Source: Alphaproteobacteria bacterium PA4 (GTDB lineage Bacteria > Pseudomonadota > Alphaproteobacteria > Sphingomonadales > Sphingomonadaceae). From it: DNA of 64,000 nucleotides. The stretch spans positions 1 through 64,000 of the forward strand of contig NKIQ01000003.1 of assembly GCA_002256005.1 (NCBI GenBank). Direction: 5' to 3'. How positions within the stretch are numbered: the first letter of the stretch is position 1; each line of letters starts with the position of its first letter. Below are positions 19,208 through 28,165 of this stretch, one piece after another. A program made the translations under genes and the position numbers. The notes beneath the pieces were generated by a model, which was given only the letters and a program-made list of their open reading frames with translations, was not told the DNA's origin and did no database searches.

Positions 19208-21142
19208 TCACGGCAAAGGCGTCACCAGCGGGAACGTCGCCGGCGGTGGCTGGAACAATGTCAGGAAGCGTTGCAGCACGGCGGGGTCGCCGGCGATCTT
19301 CAGCGTGCCGGCCTGCATCAGATCGAGCGCCTTCGCCTGGCCACCGATCATGGCGATGAGGGCGAGGCGCGGCACGATCAGTGTCGCATCGGCGGCATCG
19401 CTGACGCCCAGCTCGTGCAGCATCACGCCATTGCCGATGCTGACGAGGTGGCGCTCGTTCATGTCCGGAATCTCGAAGGCAACGGTGAACGGCTTGCCGA
19501 GCGCGGCCTCGGGCTTGACCCGCACGCTCATCGTGTCGAGCAGTTGCGCGACCTGCAAATTGGCGGCGATGGCGTTGCTGCCCGGTGCCACGGCGGGCTG
19601 GATGCCCTTTCGGAGTTCGAGCGCACCCGACAGGTAGAAATCCCGCCACGGCGAGGCTTCGGCGCGATACGCCAGCTGGTCGTAGCGGTCGGCGAGCGCG
19701 TCTTTCGCCGCCTGGTTGGCCGGCTCGGCGCGGACGACATGGCCGAGCAGCGTCGCCGCCCAGCGGTCCTCGCCGGCGGCGGCGGCCTTGGCGGCGAGCT
19801 TCATCACCTTTTTGGCGCCGCCCATCGCCGCCACCGTGCGCTGCGCCAGTTCGTTGCGGGGCAGCGGATCGAGATTGACCGGATCGCCGTCAAAGGCCCC
19901 CAGATAGCGCTGATAGACGGCGCGGGCGTTGAACTTCAGCGCGCCATAGTTGGGCCGGTTGAACCAGGCGCGGGCCAGCGGCGGCGGCAGCGCGATGGCC
20001 TCGCCGATCTCGACGGCGTTGAGGCCGTTGTTCATCAGCCGCACGCTTTCATTGTGGACGAAGGCATAGGCCTGGGCGTGGACGAGCAGATAGCGCGACA
20101 CCTCCTCGGCCCCCCAGCGCGGCCAGAAATGCGAGGTGAAGACGACATCGGATTTCGCGGCATAGGCCCGCCGTGCCGCCAGCAGATAGTTCGACCAGCC
20201 ATGCGCATCGCGGACCAGCGCGCCGCGCGGGGTGAGCAGATTGTGCATGGCGCCATTGGCGTTTTCGGCCATGCAGAGGGCGCGGAAATCGGGCAGGTAG
20301 AAATTCATTTCCGCCGGCGCCTCGGTGTTGGGCGTCAGCTGGAATTCGAAACGCACGCCATCGATGGTGCGGGTGTCGCCGGTCGCCCGAATCGAATCAT
20401 TGGGCGGGATCAGCCCGATGGTGCCGCCGGCGCGCACCGGCCCCAGCCCCGACGAGACATGGCCATCGGGTGCCGATGGCAGCAGCGCGCCGAACATATA
20501 GACGGCGCGCCGCGTCATCGCCGGGCCGGCGATGACATTTTCGGAAATCGCCTCGGCCATGAAGCCTTCCGGCGCGATGACGGCGACCTTGCCAGCCAGC
20601 GCATCGGCGGCGGTGATGACACCGGCAGCGCCGCCGAAATGATCGGCATGGCTGTGGGTGTAAAGCACGGCGACCACCGGGCGGGCACCCAATGTGGCAT
20701 TGACCAGCGCCAGCCCGGCGGCGGCGGCCTCCACCGTCGTCAGTGGGTCGATGATGATCCAGCCGGTTTTCCCGCGGATGATCGTCATGTTGGACAGGTC
20801 ATAGCCGCGGATCTGCCAGATGCCGTCCTGGACCTGGAACAGCCCGGCCTTCGCCAGCAAGGACGCGTTGCGCCACAGGCTGGGGTTGACGGTGGCGGGC
20901 GCCGGGCCGCTGAACTGGGCATCGGCGGCAAAGTCGCGCAACACCTTGCCATTGGCATCGCGCAGCTGCGGGGCGGGTGGCGCCGCGATGAGCCCGCGGG
21001 CGGCGAAATCGAAGTCCTGCCTGTCCTCCCAGTTCAGCGTGGCCGACAGTTTCGCATTGTCGGCGATGGTGGCGGGGCTGGCGACGGGCGCGGCGCTGGC
21101 AGCAGTGGCGAGCAGCAGCAAGGGGAGGAGGCGGTGGATCAT
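19208..21142 (-). CDS. Secreted alkyl sulfatase, metallo-beta-lactamase fold
   Basis: 644 residues. Signal peptide MIHRLLPLLLLATAASAA. MBL metal site at residues 163-168 (THSHADHFGG), later zinc ligands in the NTEAPAEMNFYLP and FTSHFWPRWG regions, a helical dimerisation middle (WRDFYLSGALELRKG), and a C-terminal SCP2-like domain with AGTLKIAGDPAVLQRFL. This is the SdsA1/YjcS linear primary-alkylsulfatase layout, releasing sulfate from detergents such as dodecyl sulfate in the periplasm. Full length for the family. Confidence 0.93.
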   Translation of the reverse strand: MIHRLLPLLLLATAASAAPVASPATIADNAKLSATLNWEDRQDFDFAARGLIAAPPAPQLRDANGKVLRDFAADAQFSGPAPATVNPSLWRNASLLAKAGLFQVQDGIWQIRGYDLSNMTIIRGKTGWIIIDPLTTVEAAAAGLALVNATLGARPVVAVLYTHSHADHFGGAAGVITAADALAGKVAVIAPEGFMAEAISENVIAGPAMTRRAVYMFGALLPSAPDGHVSSGLGPVRAGGTIGLIPPNDSIRATGDTRTIDGVRFEFQLTPNTEAPAEMNFYLPDFRALCMAENANGAMHNLLTPRGALVRDAHGWSNYLLAARRAYAAKSDVVFTSHFWPRWGAEEVSRYLLVHAQAYAFVHNESVRLMNNGLNAVEIGEAIALPPPLARAWFNRPNYGALKFNARAVYQRYLGAFDGDPVNLDPLPRNELAQRTVAAMGGAKKVMKLAAKAAAAGEDRWAATLLGHVVRAEPANQAAKDALADRYDQLAYRAEASPWRDFYLSGALELRKGIQPAVAPGSNAIAANLQVAQLLDTMSVRVKPEAALGKPFTVAFEIPDMNERHLVSIGNGVMLHELGVSDAADATLIVPRLALIAMIGGQAKALDLMQAGTLKIAGDPAVLQRFLTLFQPPPATFPLVTPLP

Positions 21143-21202
21143 GGCCGAAAGCCTAATCCCCGGGGTGCGCCGCCGCCAGCCTGTCGGTTTGGGGGAGGCA
21201 AC

Positions 21203-21331
21203 GCCCTCCCTCCCCCCTGCGGGGAGGGCGACTCACCGAAGGTGAGCGGGGTGGGGGTTCACATGTGGCAACACGAGCAACCCCCACCCCGCTCGCTTCG
21301 CGAGTCGCCCTCCCCGCAAGGGGGAGGGAGG
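21203..21331. repeat. Large palindromic repeat, GGGAGGG/GGGGTGGGGG family (copy A)
   Basis: CCCTCCCTCCCCCCTGCGGG hairpin, then GCGACTCACCGAAGGTGAGC and GGGGTGGGGGTT, then a variable centre, then the mirror image ending CCCCGCAAGGGGGAGGGAG. Same design as copies at 28947 and 34219. Fills most of the gap between the thioesterase and alkylsulfatase genes. Confidence 0.9.
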
Positions 21332-21334
21332 CGG

Positions 21335-22135
21335 TTAGTGCACCCTGAGGATCAGCGACTGGCTCGCCGTCGCCAGCAGCGTGCCGTCCTCGGCGAACAG
21401 ATGCACCCGGCCGTGCGCGAACCCCTGCGCCACCGCATGGATGCGGATGTCGGCGAGCACCCAGCGCGTCGGCACCAGCCGGGCAAAGCGGATGGTGTTG
21501 TCGAGGCTGTTGCCGCCGGCGTTGGTGCCCAGCGCATTGCCGACGCCCGATGGCAGGAAATCCGCCATTACCGCCAGTACCAGCCGGTCGACCGGCAGCG
21601 CCGGGTCCTGCGGCGTCACCCACAGCCGGGCGATGCCGTCGGGGCTGGGGCCACCTTCGGCGCGGGCGGCGCCGAAGCGGCCATGGGCGACGCGCTGGTG
21701 GAACAGGCTGTTGATGTCGTCCTCGCGGCGGATCCAGTTGTACGCCATCGCCGGGCAGTCCGCGGGCGGCGGCACATCGGGCATCTGCGCCCATTGCGCT
21801 TCCGGCGCATCGGGGCGGGCGCCGAGCGCAGCGTTCACCGTGATGATCTCGGCATCGCCATGGCGGGCGACGACGCGGGCCTGGCTGGTGTATTTGCCGC
21901 TGACCGGCACCGTCACCGCCAGTTCCAGCGTCTGGCCGGGCCGGGCATAGGACAGATACTGCGCCGCCGCCCAGACGGTGGGCCGGCCGGTCGCCGCCTC
22001 GATCGCCGCCAGCCCCGCCGCCATGCCGGCGCCGCCGAACAAAAACTGGCTGTCGGGATGGCCGACGCAATGGCCGGGGGTGACGGTGAGGCTGTAACGC
22101 TGCGGGCCGTCCTGGCCCAGATCGAACAGGCTCAT
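21335..22135 (-). CDS. Acyl-CoA thioesterase II-like protein (double hotdog)
   Basis: 266 residues. Two hotdog repeats: the N-terminal one contains GHPDSQFLFGGAGMAAGLAA, the C-terminal one contains SLDNTIRFARLVPTRWVLAD and HGRVHLFAEDGTLLATASQS, as in TesB-type thioesterases. Hydrolyses acyl-CoA in the cytoplasm. Start ATG overlaps the stop of the Alg13-like gene by 4 bases, an odd partnership of polysaccharide and lipid enzymes. Confidence 0.88.
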   Translation of the reverse strand: MSLFDLGQDGPQRYSLTVTPGHCVGHPDSQFLFGGAGMAAGLAAIEAATGRPTVWAAAQYLSYARPGQTLELAVTVPVSGKYTSQARVVARHGDAEIITVNAALGARPDAPEAQWAQMPDVPPPADCPAMAYNWIRREDDINSLFHQRVAHGRFGAARAEGGPSPDGIARLWVTPQDPALPVDRLVLAVMADFLPSGVGNALGTNAGGNSLDNTIRFARLVPTRWVLADIRIHAVAQGFAHGRVHLFAEDGTLLATASQSLILRVH

Positions 22136-22623
22136 GGGGCTTCGATGAAGGCGCGGATGCGGTCGGTGAAGCCCGGATCGGCGAAGCGCGAGATCGGCGC
22201 CGGCGGCGCCCCGGCATCGGCGAGCAGCGCCGTCGCGCGGGCCTGCAAGTCCGCGACATCGCTGGCGACATGCAGGCCGGGCCGGCTGCCGATGCTGGCG
22301 GCGGTGGCGAGCTGGTGGTCGGTGTTGTGCTCGCCCTGGGCCTGCAGGCGCGGCAGCATCAGCAGCGGCTTGCCCGCCTCGATCGCCGAAATGATCGATC
22401 CCATGCCGGCATGGGCGACGAACAGCCGGGCGTCCGCCACGCGCTGGCGATAGTCGACGACCGGCATCATCCGCACGAAACGGGCGTGGCGCGGTTCATA
22501 TTTGCCGCGGCCGATCTGGATTTCCACCGGCACATCGGGGTGGGCGGCGGCCCATTGGTCCATGGCCTCGACCAGCCGGTCGAACGGCATCATCGACCCC
22601 ACCGAAACGAACACCCCGCTCAC
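22132..22623 (-). CDS. Alg13/PssE-like glycosyltransferase catalytic subunit
   Basis: 163 residues from GTG 22623, which overlaps the upstream TGA as GTGA. GT28 C-terminal half: FVSVGSMMPFDRLVEAMDQW, FVAHAGMGSIISAIEAGKPL and LMLPRLQAQGEHNTDHQ form the nucleotide-sugar binding site. Such proteins need an Alg14-like membrane partner, supplied by the gene just upstream. Likely adds a sugar (glucuronic acid in the PssDE case) to a lipid carrier on the cytoplasmic face. Confidence 0.88.
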   Translation of the reverse strand: MSGVFVSVGSMMPFDRLVEAMDQWAAAHPDVPVEIQIGRGKYEPRHARFVRMMPVVDYRQRVADARLFVAHAGMGSIISAIEAGKPLLMLPRLQAQGEHNTDHQLATAASIGSRPGLHVASDVADLQARATALLADAGAPPAPISRFADPGFTDRIRAFIEAP

Positions 22624-23072
22624 AGCACGCTGCCCCAATGTTCGACGCCCGGTTCGGCGAGTTGCGGCCATTGCGTGACCACTTTCGTCGCCACCTTGCC
22701 GGCATGACGGCCGGAGCCGGACAGGACTTCCGAATTGGCGATGCTGTCCACCCAGAGCGTGCGGATGCCGAGCAGCTTGCCCAGCGTCAGCACCACCAGT
22801 GGCGGCAGCGCGCCGGTGGTGACGATGACCTGCGGCCGCACCCGCGCCAATATGCCGATGGCATCGACCAGCGTCAGCGGCAGCCGCCACCAATCGGCGC
22901 GCGACACATCGCGGAAGGTGAGCAGCGGCGCCGGCGCGACATCGACGGCGGAGGCGGCATGGACGGTGGCATAGGTCACCTCATGCCCCTCCCACGCCGG
23001 GCGCAGGCGCAGCAGCTGGACGAAATGGCCACCGCCCGAAGCGATGGCGAGAATGCGTTTCGGTTTGCTCAC
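22620..23072 (-). CDS. Alg14/PssD-like glycosyltransferase membrane subunit
   Basis: 150 residues with start GTG 23072 (VSKPKRILAIASGGGHFVQL). An upstream in-frame ATG at 23102 is possible but adds an unconserved tail. SGGGHFVQLLRLRPAW, VTTGALPPLVVLTLGKLLGI and TLWVDSIANSEVLSGSG match the Alg14/PssD N-terminal half of a split GT28 enzyme. Operon: PssD-like, PssE-like, thioesterase, all coupled by 4-base overlaps. Probably part of the same polysaccharide programme as gmd-fcl 5 kb away. Confidence 0.85.
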   Translation of the reverse strand: MSKPKRILAIASGGGHFVQLLRLRPAWEGHEVTYATVHAASAVDVAPAPLLTFRDVSRADWWRLPLTLVDAIGILARVRPQVIVTTGALPPLVVLTLGKLLGIRTLWVDSIANSEVLSGSGRHAGKVATKVVTQWPQLAEPGVEHWGSVL

Positions 23073-23128
23073 GGCCCTGTTGCCCCTGCTGCGTTGCACC
23101 ATGCTACAGCGGACCTCGCCGCGGGAAG

Positions 23129-24139
23129 TCAAGCCGCAACGGCAATCCCGGCCATCGCCGCCATGGCGAGGGCATAGCTGCGCTTCCGGTCGGCATGGTC
23201 GTGGAGGATGTTGACCAGCAGCACTTCATCGGCGCCATATTCGGCGGCCGCGGCCGTCAGCCCGGTCCGCACCGTTTCCGGCGACCCGGCCACCACCCGC
23301 CGCCCGCTGCGCGCGGCGCCAAGCTCCGGCCGGTCGGCGAGCCAGGCCAGCGCCACATCGACCGGCGGCACCGCGATCGATCGGCCCATCAGCAGATGCG
23401 CGAACATCATCCGCGCCGGTGCCGCCAGCGCTTCCGCCTCCGCATCCGAATCGGCGCACACTGTCCAGACCGCAATGGCGACGCGCGGTCCATCGCCGGG
23501 GTGGCGCGGCCGGAAGCGGTGGCGATAGGCAGCGGCGATATCGCCCTGCCGGGCATTGATGAAATCGGCAAAGCAATAGGGCAGGCCCAGATCGCCGGCG
23601 AAGACCGCACTGTCGGGGGAGGAGCCGAGCACCCAGGGCTCCGGCGCCTCCGGCAGGCCGGGCAGGGTGTGGGCATAGGCGGCGAAGGGGTGATCGGGCG
23701 GCAGGCTGTCCTCCAGATAGCCGATCAGTTCGGCGAGCTGGTTGGGAAAATCATTGGGCGCGTGCTGGCGGCGGTCGCGTTGCAGCGCCACGGCGGTGCG
23801 CTGGTCGCTGCCCGGCGCGCGGCCGAGGCCGAGGTCGATGCGACCGGGGTAAAGCCCAGCCAATTGGCTGAACTGTTCGGCGACTTTCAATGGCGAATAA
23901 TGCGGCAGCATGACCCCGCCGGAGCCGATGCGCATGCGCCGCGTCGCCGCCGCCACCGCGCCGATCAGGATTTCGGGCGCACTGCCGGCCAGCGCCGCCG
24001 AGGCATGATGCTCGGCCAGCCAGTAGCGGTGATAGCCGAGCGCCTCGCAATGCCGGGCGAGATCGATGGAATTGGCCAGCGCGGCGGCCGGCGTCATGCC
24101 GGCGGCGATCGGGGTCTGGTCGAGGACGGAGAGGATCAC
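23129..24139 (-). CDS. Luciferase-like flavin monooxygenase
   Basis: 336 residues, TIM barrel. LSVLDQTPIA at the start, YHRYWLAEHHASAALAGSAP, the GSGGVMLPHYSPLKVAEQF loop and RIDLGLGRAPG place it in the LLM-class oxidoreductases (YhbW/MsnO8 type), which use reduced FMN or F420-like flavin. No flavin reductase is nearby and the substrate cannot be told. Overlaps the DUF1289 gene stop region by 4 bases (ATGA). Confidence 0.9.
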   Translation of the reverse strand: MILSVLDQTPIAAGMTPAAALANSIDLARHCEALGYHRYWLAEHHASAALAGSAPEILIGAVAAATRRMRIGSGGVMLPHYSPLKVAEQFSQLAGLYPGRIDLGLGRAPGSDQRTAVALQRDRRQHAPNDFPNQLAELIGYLEDSLPPDHPFAAYAHTLPGLPEAPEPWVLGSSPDSAVFAGDLGLPYCFADFINARQGDIAAAYRHRFRPRHPGDGPRVAIAVWTVCADSDAEAEALAAPARMMFAHLLMGRSIAVPPVDVALAWLADRPELGAARSGRRVVAGSPETVRTGLTAAAAEYGADEVLLVNILHDHADRKRSYALAMAAMAGIAVAA

Positions 24140-24351
24140 CAGCGAATACCCAGCGTTTTCGAAATCAGGCGTTTCGGAATGACCCGCGCCGGCAGCTGCG
24201 CCAGGATGGCGCGGCGCGCGTCGTCATCGGCGGTCGGCCAGCCGGTGATCTCGTCGACGGTGCGGCGGCAGCCTTCGCACCAGCCGCTGCGCCGGTCGAT
24301 GCGGCAGACATTGGTGCAGGGCGATGGCACGGTGCGGGCCGCGCCGCTCAT
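24136..24351 (-). CDS. DUF1289 small cysteine protein
   Basis: 71 residues from ATG 24351. SPCTNVCRIDRRSGWCEGCR carries the four conserved cysteines (CxxxC...CxxC) of DUF1289, followed by TVDEITGW and the ILAQLPAR helix. Probably binds zinc or iron-sulfur. Sits in a chain of 4-base overlaps: ABA4-like gene, DUF1289, flavin monooxygenase. Confidence 0.9.
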   Translation of the reverse strand: MSGAARTVPSPCTNVCRIDRRSGWCEGCRRTVDEITGWPTADDDARRAILAQLPARVIPKRLISKTLGIRW

Positions 24352-24770
24352 CGCCGCACCGCCTTGATGACGAGATAGAGGAGGAGGCCAATGGGGCCAG
24401 CCACAAAGGTCAGCGCCAGGCAGGGCAGCAGCAGCCCGTGCGGCACGCGGGCCGCCGGCGCGTCCGCCGTCTCCCAACTGCCGATGAACAGATCGAAGGC
24501 GAGATAATGCACCCAGCCGGCGAGCAGCGCCGCCGGGCTGGACAGCAGCAGCCGCACCCCCGCCAGCGAATCGAAGCTGGCGCCAGGCGGCGGCCCTTCC
24601 CCGGCGAGGCCCGCCGCCAGCAGGGCGAAATAGAGGCCGCACAGCCCCGCCGCCACCCAGCGCGCGATGGCGACGCACAGGTCGCGACGCAGCGGTGCCA
24701 GCAGCAGCGCCACCCAGCCGATCAGCACGAGGGTGCTGGCGATGTTGAACAGGCTTTCGGGGCTGGTCAT
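24348..24770 (-). CDS. ABA4-like / DUF4281 membrane protein
   Basis: 140 residues, four transmembrane segments. GWVHYLAFDLFIGSWE is the diagnostic segment of the ABA4 family, which in plants is needed for neoxanthin formation. Bacterial members are of unknown role; a carotenoid link is only a suggestion here. Coupled by 4-base overlaps to both neighbours. Confidence 0.85.
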   Translation of the reverse strand: MTSPESLFNIASTLVLIGWVALLLAPLRRDLCVAIARWVAAGLCGLYFALLAAGLAGEGPPPGASFDSLAGVRLLLSSPAALLAGWVHYLAFDLFIGSWETADAPAARVPHGLLLPCLALTFVAGPIGLLLYLVIKAVRR

Positions 24771-25144
24771 CGCGGCACTATCGGGGGTGCCGCCGGGGCA
24801 AGCAAGGCCAGACAGGCCCCCGCGTCGATGCGGCTGCCATCCGGCCGGCGCGCCGCGGCGGTGCGCACCACCGGCGCCCCACCGGCGGCAGGCGGATAGA
24901 GAAACACATCAAGCACACAGGCCGGCCGAATGAACTGCAACTGCCGCGCCGGGCCCTCGCTGCGCTCCATCGACGCCGGCCCCAGCAGCGCGGTGACCCC
25001 GGCAGCGCCGCTGCCGAGGATGCGGGAAAGGCCCGGCGGTGGCGGCGCCGGCGCGTGCGGCGGGGCGGCCACCGGCGCCGGAGTCGGCGTCGCCGCACAG
25101 CCGGCGAGCAACAGCGCAAAGCACAGGGAACGGGCAGGGGGCAT
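24767..25144 (-). CDS. Putative lipoprotein
   Basis: 125 residues from ATG 25144. Signal with lipobox (MPPARSLCFALLLAGC), then a Pro/Ala-rich linker, then a small domain (LGSGAAGVTALLGPASMERS...LQFIRPACVLDVFLYP) resembling the SmpA/BamE-like fold found in small outer-membrane lipoproteins. The upstream open frame to 25339 is read from repeat DNA and rejected. First gene of the overlapping string ending in the flavin monooxygenase. Confidence 0.75.
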   Translation of the reverse strand: MPPARSLCFALLLAGCAATPTPAPVAAPPHAPAPPPPGLSRILGSGAAGVTALLGPASMERSEGPARQLQFIRPACVLDVFLYPPAAGGAPVVRTAAARRPDGSRIDAGACLALLAPAAPPIVPR

Positions 25145-25223
25145 GGCTTGAAGGTGGCACCGCCGACCCTGGCCCGCAATCCCTTGGGCCGTATCGACAT
25201 GCAAGTTTCGAATAGCCTCCGGC

Positions 25224-25360
25224 GGCTGGGGCCGCGGGCCCCAGACCCCATTTCGTTTAGATTTGGCCTGGAAAGCCGCCTGCGGTCCTGTGCGGCAACC
25301 CGTTATTGGGGTCTGGGGCCTAAGGCCCCAGCCTGTCACCCCGGACTTGATCCGGGGCGG
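25224..25360. repeat. Composite palindromic repeat
   Basis: Imperfect arms 25224-25250 (GGCTGGGGCCGCGGGCCCCA...) and 25307-25333 face each other, and each arm is itself a hairpin. A half copy of the 9432 repeat (TGTCACCCCGGACTTGATCC, 25333-25352) is fused to its end. Fills the 367-base gap 25145-25511 between the lipoprotein and adenosine kinase genes together with unstructured sequence; I see no gene there. Confidence 0.8.
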
Positions 25361-25511
25361 AGGCTCTACTTTCTTCGCAATCCGCCGTCAGCACGGCTGA
25401 AACGTGAGATGGCGATACCGTCTGGCGGCCATGACCGCGCCGCTGCGGGGGGATGACGCGGCGCAGCGAAGCGATTAGGGAACGGCCATCCTGTGTACGA
25501 CAAGGCCGTTC

Positions 25512-26501
25512 ATGACCGCACCCATCGACATCATCGCCATCGGCAACGCGCTGGTGGATGTCATCGCCGAGGCGCCGCGCGCCTTTCTCGACGAGCGCGG
25601 CATTGCCCATGGTTCGATGCGGCTGATTTCCGCCGCAGAAGCCGAAACGCTTTATGCTGCCATGCCGGCGGGCGAGGCGATCAGCGGCGGCTCGGCGGCC
25701 AACACCGTCACTGGCATGGCGGCGCTCGGCGCCCGTCCGGCCTTTGTCGGCCGCGTCGCCGATGATCAGCTCGGCCAGATCTTCCGCCACGATATCCGCG
25801 CCGCCGGCGTCGAATATGCCACCCCGCCGTCGACGGAAGGCAACCCCACCGGCCGCTGCCTGATCGTCGTCACGCCGGATGGCGAGCGGACGATGAACAC
25901 CTATCTGGGCGCCTGCCAGGAATTGTCGGAGGCCGATCTCGACGCCGATGCGGTGGCGGCGGCGCAGATCCTCTATCTGGAGGGCTATCTGTGGGACCCG
26001 CCCGCGCCGCGCGCCGCCATGCAGAAGGCCATTGCCGTCGCCCGCGCCCAGGGTCGCAAGGTCGCCTTCACTTTGTCGGACGTGTTCTGTGTCGAAGGGC
26101 ATCGCGACGATTTCAAGATGCTGCTCGAACAGCATGTCGACCTCGTCTTCGGTAATGAGCATGAAGTCTGCTCGCTCTACCAGACCAGCGACATCAACGC
26201 CGCGATGGCGGAACTCGCCCGCCATGCCTGCACCACCGTCGTCACCCGCTCCTCGGCCGGCGCCGTCGTCATTGCCAATGGCCAGCACCATGCCGTGCCG
26301 GGCGAGCATGTCGCGCGCGTGGTCGACAGCACCGGCGCCGGCGACATGTTCGCCGGCGGCTTCATGGCCGGGCTGATCGAGGGCCGCTCGCTGACCGATT
26401 GCGCCCGCATCGGCTGCATCACCGCCGCTGAGGTCATCAGCCACTACGGCGCCCGCCCCAAGGCGGATCTGAAGGCGCTGGTGAAGGCAAAGCTCGGGTA
26501 A
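25512..26501 (+). CDS. Adenosine kinase (PfkB family)
   Basis: 329 residues. Ribokinase fold: start [16 protein letters not shown], substrate loop [19 protein letters not shown], lid strand [20 protein letters not shown], and the [13 protein letters not shown] anion hole with catalytic Asp. The length and [13 protein letters not shown] stretch fit the alphaproteobacterial adenosine kinase branch (adenosine to AMP). Its TAA stop overlaps the next ATG. Together with the purine salvage pair at 6.7-8.2 kb it suggests active purine recycling. Confidence 0.92.
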   Translation: MTAPIDIIAIGNALVDVIAEAPRAFLDERGIAHGSMRLISAAEAETLYAAMPAGEAISGGSAANTVTGMAALGARPAFVGRVADDQLGQIFRHDIRAAGVEYATPPSTEGNPTGRCLIVVTPDGERTMNTYLGACQELSEADLDADAVAAAQILYLEGYLWDPPAPRAAMQKAIAVARAQGRKVAFTLSDVFCVEGHRDDFKMLLEQHVDLVFGNEHEVCSLYQTSDINAAMAELARHACTTVVTRSSAGAVVIANGQHHAVPGEHVARVVDSTGAGDMFAGGFMAGLIEGRSLTDCARIGCITAAEVISHYGARPKADLKALVKAKLG

Positions 26502-27172
26502 TGACCGGGCTCGCGCATATCGACAGCTGGATCTTCGATCTCGACAACACGCTCTATCCGGCCAGCGCCAGCCTGTTCCCGCAGATCGATGCCCGCATGG
26601 GCGCCTATATCCAGCGGCTGCTCGATCTCGACGCCGAAGCCGCGTGGCGCGTGCAGAAGGGCTTTTTCCATTCGCACGGCATGACGCTGCCCGGCCTGAT
26701 GGCCGAACATGGCGTCGATCCGCACGAATTCCTCGCCGATGTCCATGCCGTCGATGTCGATGTGGTGGCGCCGCATCCGGAGCTTGCCGATCTCATCGCC
26801 CGGCTGCCGGGGCGCAAGTTCGTCTTCACCAATGCCGATGCACCCTATGCGGAACGGGTGCTGGCCCGGCTCGGCCTGTCCGATGTGTTCGATGCGCTGC
26901 ACGACATCCACGCGCTCGGCTATGTGCCGAAACCGCAGCTGCCGGCCTATGCGCACATGTGCGCGGCGCATGGCATCGACCCGACCCGCGCCGTCTTTGT
27001 CGAGGACATGGCGCGCAACCTCGCCCCGGCCAAGGCGATCGGCATGACCACGGTCTGGATCGACAATGGCAGCGAGCAGGGGCCGGGCGAGGCCCGCGAC
27101 CATATCGATTTCACCATCACCGACGTCGGCAGCTGGCTGACCGGCGTCGTCGCTGCACTGGAGAGCGCATGA
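26501..27172 (+). CDS. HAD hydrolase, pyrimidine 5'-nucleotidase type
   Basis: 223 residues. HAD motif [13 protein letters not shown], motif [17 protein letters not shown], motif III lysine in [11 protein letters not shown] and motif [17 protein letters not shown]. This matches the SDT1/PHM8-like pyrimidine 5'-nucleotidase subgroup. Overlaps adenosine kinase (TAATG) upstream and dapD (ATGA) downstream, so the three are one transcript. Confidence 0.92.
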   Translation: MTGLAHIDSWIFDLDNTLYPASASLFPQIDARMGAYIQRLLDLDAEAAWRVQKGFFHSHGMTLPGLMAEHGVDPHEFLADVHAVDVDVVAPHPELADLIARLPGRKFVFTNADAPYAERVLARLGLSDVFDALHDIHALGYVPKPQLPAYAHMCAAHGIDPTRAVFVEDMARNLAPAKAIGMTTVWIDNGSEQGPGEARDHIDFTITDVGSWLTGVVAALESA

Positions 27173-28017
27173 CCATCGAAGCCATCATCGACGCCGGCTG
27201 GGATGCCCGCGACAGCGTGACCCCGGCCACACAGGGCGAGCTGCGCCAGGCCGTGTTCACCGCCATCGACGCTCTCGACGCCGGGGAATTGCGGGTGGCG
27301 GAGCCGGATGGTCAGGGCGGCTGGCGCGTCAACCAATGGCTGAAAAAGGCAGTGCTGCTCAGCTTCCGGCTCAGCCCCAACAGCTTCATCCCCGGCGGCC
27401 CCGGTGCCTCGCGGCTGGGTGGCGGCTGGTGGGACAAGATCGATTCCAAGTTCGACGGCTGGCGCGAAAGCCAGTTCGAAGCTGCCGGCTTCCGCGCCGT
27501 GCCGGGCGCCATCGTCCGCCGCGGCGCCTATGTGGCGCCGGGCGCCGTGCTGATGCCGAGCTTCGTCAACATCGGCGCCCGCGTCGGCAAGGGCACGATG
27601 GTCGATACCTGGACAACGGTCGGCAGCTGCGCCCAGATCGGCGAGAATGTGCATCTGTCGGGCGGCGTCGGCATCGGCGGCGTGCTGGAGCCGTTGCAGG
27701 CCGGGCCGGTCATCATCGGTGACGGCGCCTTCATCGGCGCCCGCGCCGAAGTCGCCGAAGGCGTGGAAGTCGGCGAAGGTGCGGTCCTGTCGATGGGCGT
27801 CTATCTCGGCGCCTCGACCAAGATCATCGATCGCGCCACCGGCGAGGTCCATGTCGGCAAGGTGCCGCCCTATGCCGTCGTCGTCTCCGGCACCATGCCT
27901 GGCAAGCCGCTGCCCGATGGCTCGCCCGGCCCCGGCCTCTATTGCGCCGTCATCGTCAAGACGGTGGACGCGCGGACGCGGTCGAAGACGGGGATCAACG
28001 AGCTGCTGCGGGATTGA
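27169..28017 (+). CDS. dapD: Tetrahydrodipicolinate N-succinyltransferase
   Basis: 282 residues from ATG 27169. Left-handed beta helix with hexapeptide repeats ([20 protein letters not shown]), after a helical N-domain containing [11 protein letters not shown] and a [13 protein letters not shown] segment. [25 protein letters not shown] is the family signature (broken here to its core). Succinylates tetrahydrodipicolinate in the lysine/diaminopimelate pathway, so it feeds peptidoglycan. Last gene of the adk-HAD-dapD run; dapE is not seen in the window. Confidence 0.97.
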   Translation: MTIEAIIDAGWDARDSVTPATQGELRQAVFTAIDALDAGELRVAEPDGQGGWRVNQWLKKAVLLSFRLSPNSFIPGGPGASRLGGGWWDKIDSKFDGWRESQFEAAGFRAVPGAIVRRGAYVAPGAVLMPSFVNIGARVGKGTMVDTWTTVGSCAQIGENVHLSGGVGIGGVLEPLQAGPVIIGDGAFIGARAEVAEGVEVGEGAVLSMGVYLGASTKIIDRATGEVHVGKVPPYAVVVSGTMPGKPLPDGSPGPGLYCAVIVKTVDARTRSKTGINELLRD

Positions 28018-28021
28018 ATCT

Positions 28022-28161
28022 TCCCTCTCCCGCCTGCGGGAGAGGCGAGAGGCGCGCCAGCGCCCCGGGTGAGGGTGTATCTGGCTGCGGCCACAGAAGA
28101 ACCACCCTCACCCGCTCGGCGAAGGCGCCGAGTCGACCTTTCCCGCAAGCGGGAGAGGGGG
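28022..28161. repeat. Palindromic repeat, CTCTCCCGC family
   Basis: CCCTCTCCCGCCTGCGGGAG hairpin, a CCCCGGGTGAGGGTG arm with mirror CACCCTCACCCG, and a closing TTTCCCGCAAGCGGGAGAGG. Related in design to the copies at 21203 and 28947 but with different sequence. A single-hairpin member lies at 52903-52926. Occupies the gap between convergent dapD and hisN. Confidence 0.85.
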
Positions 28162-28165
28162 GCTA

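Noticed and set aside
19094-22453. 1119-residue plus-strand ORF
   Set aside because: Shadow of the alkylsulfatase and thioesterase genes; it reads through a palindromic repeat and has a His/Arg/Gln-rich composition typical of antisense GC-rich frames.
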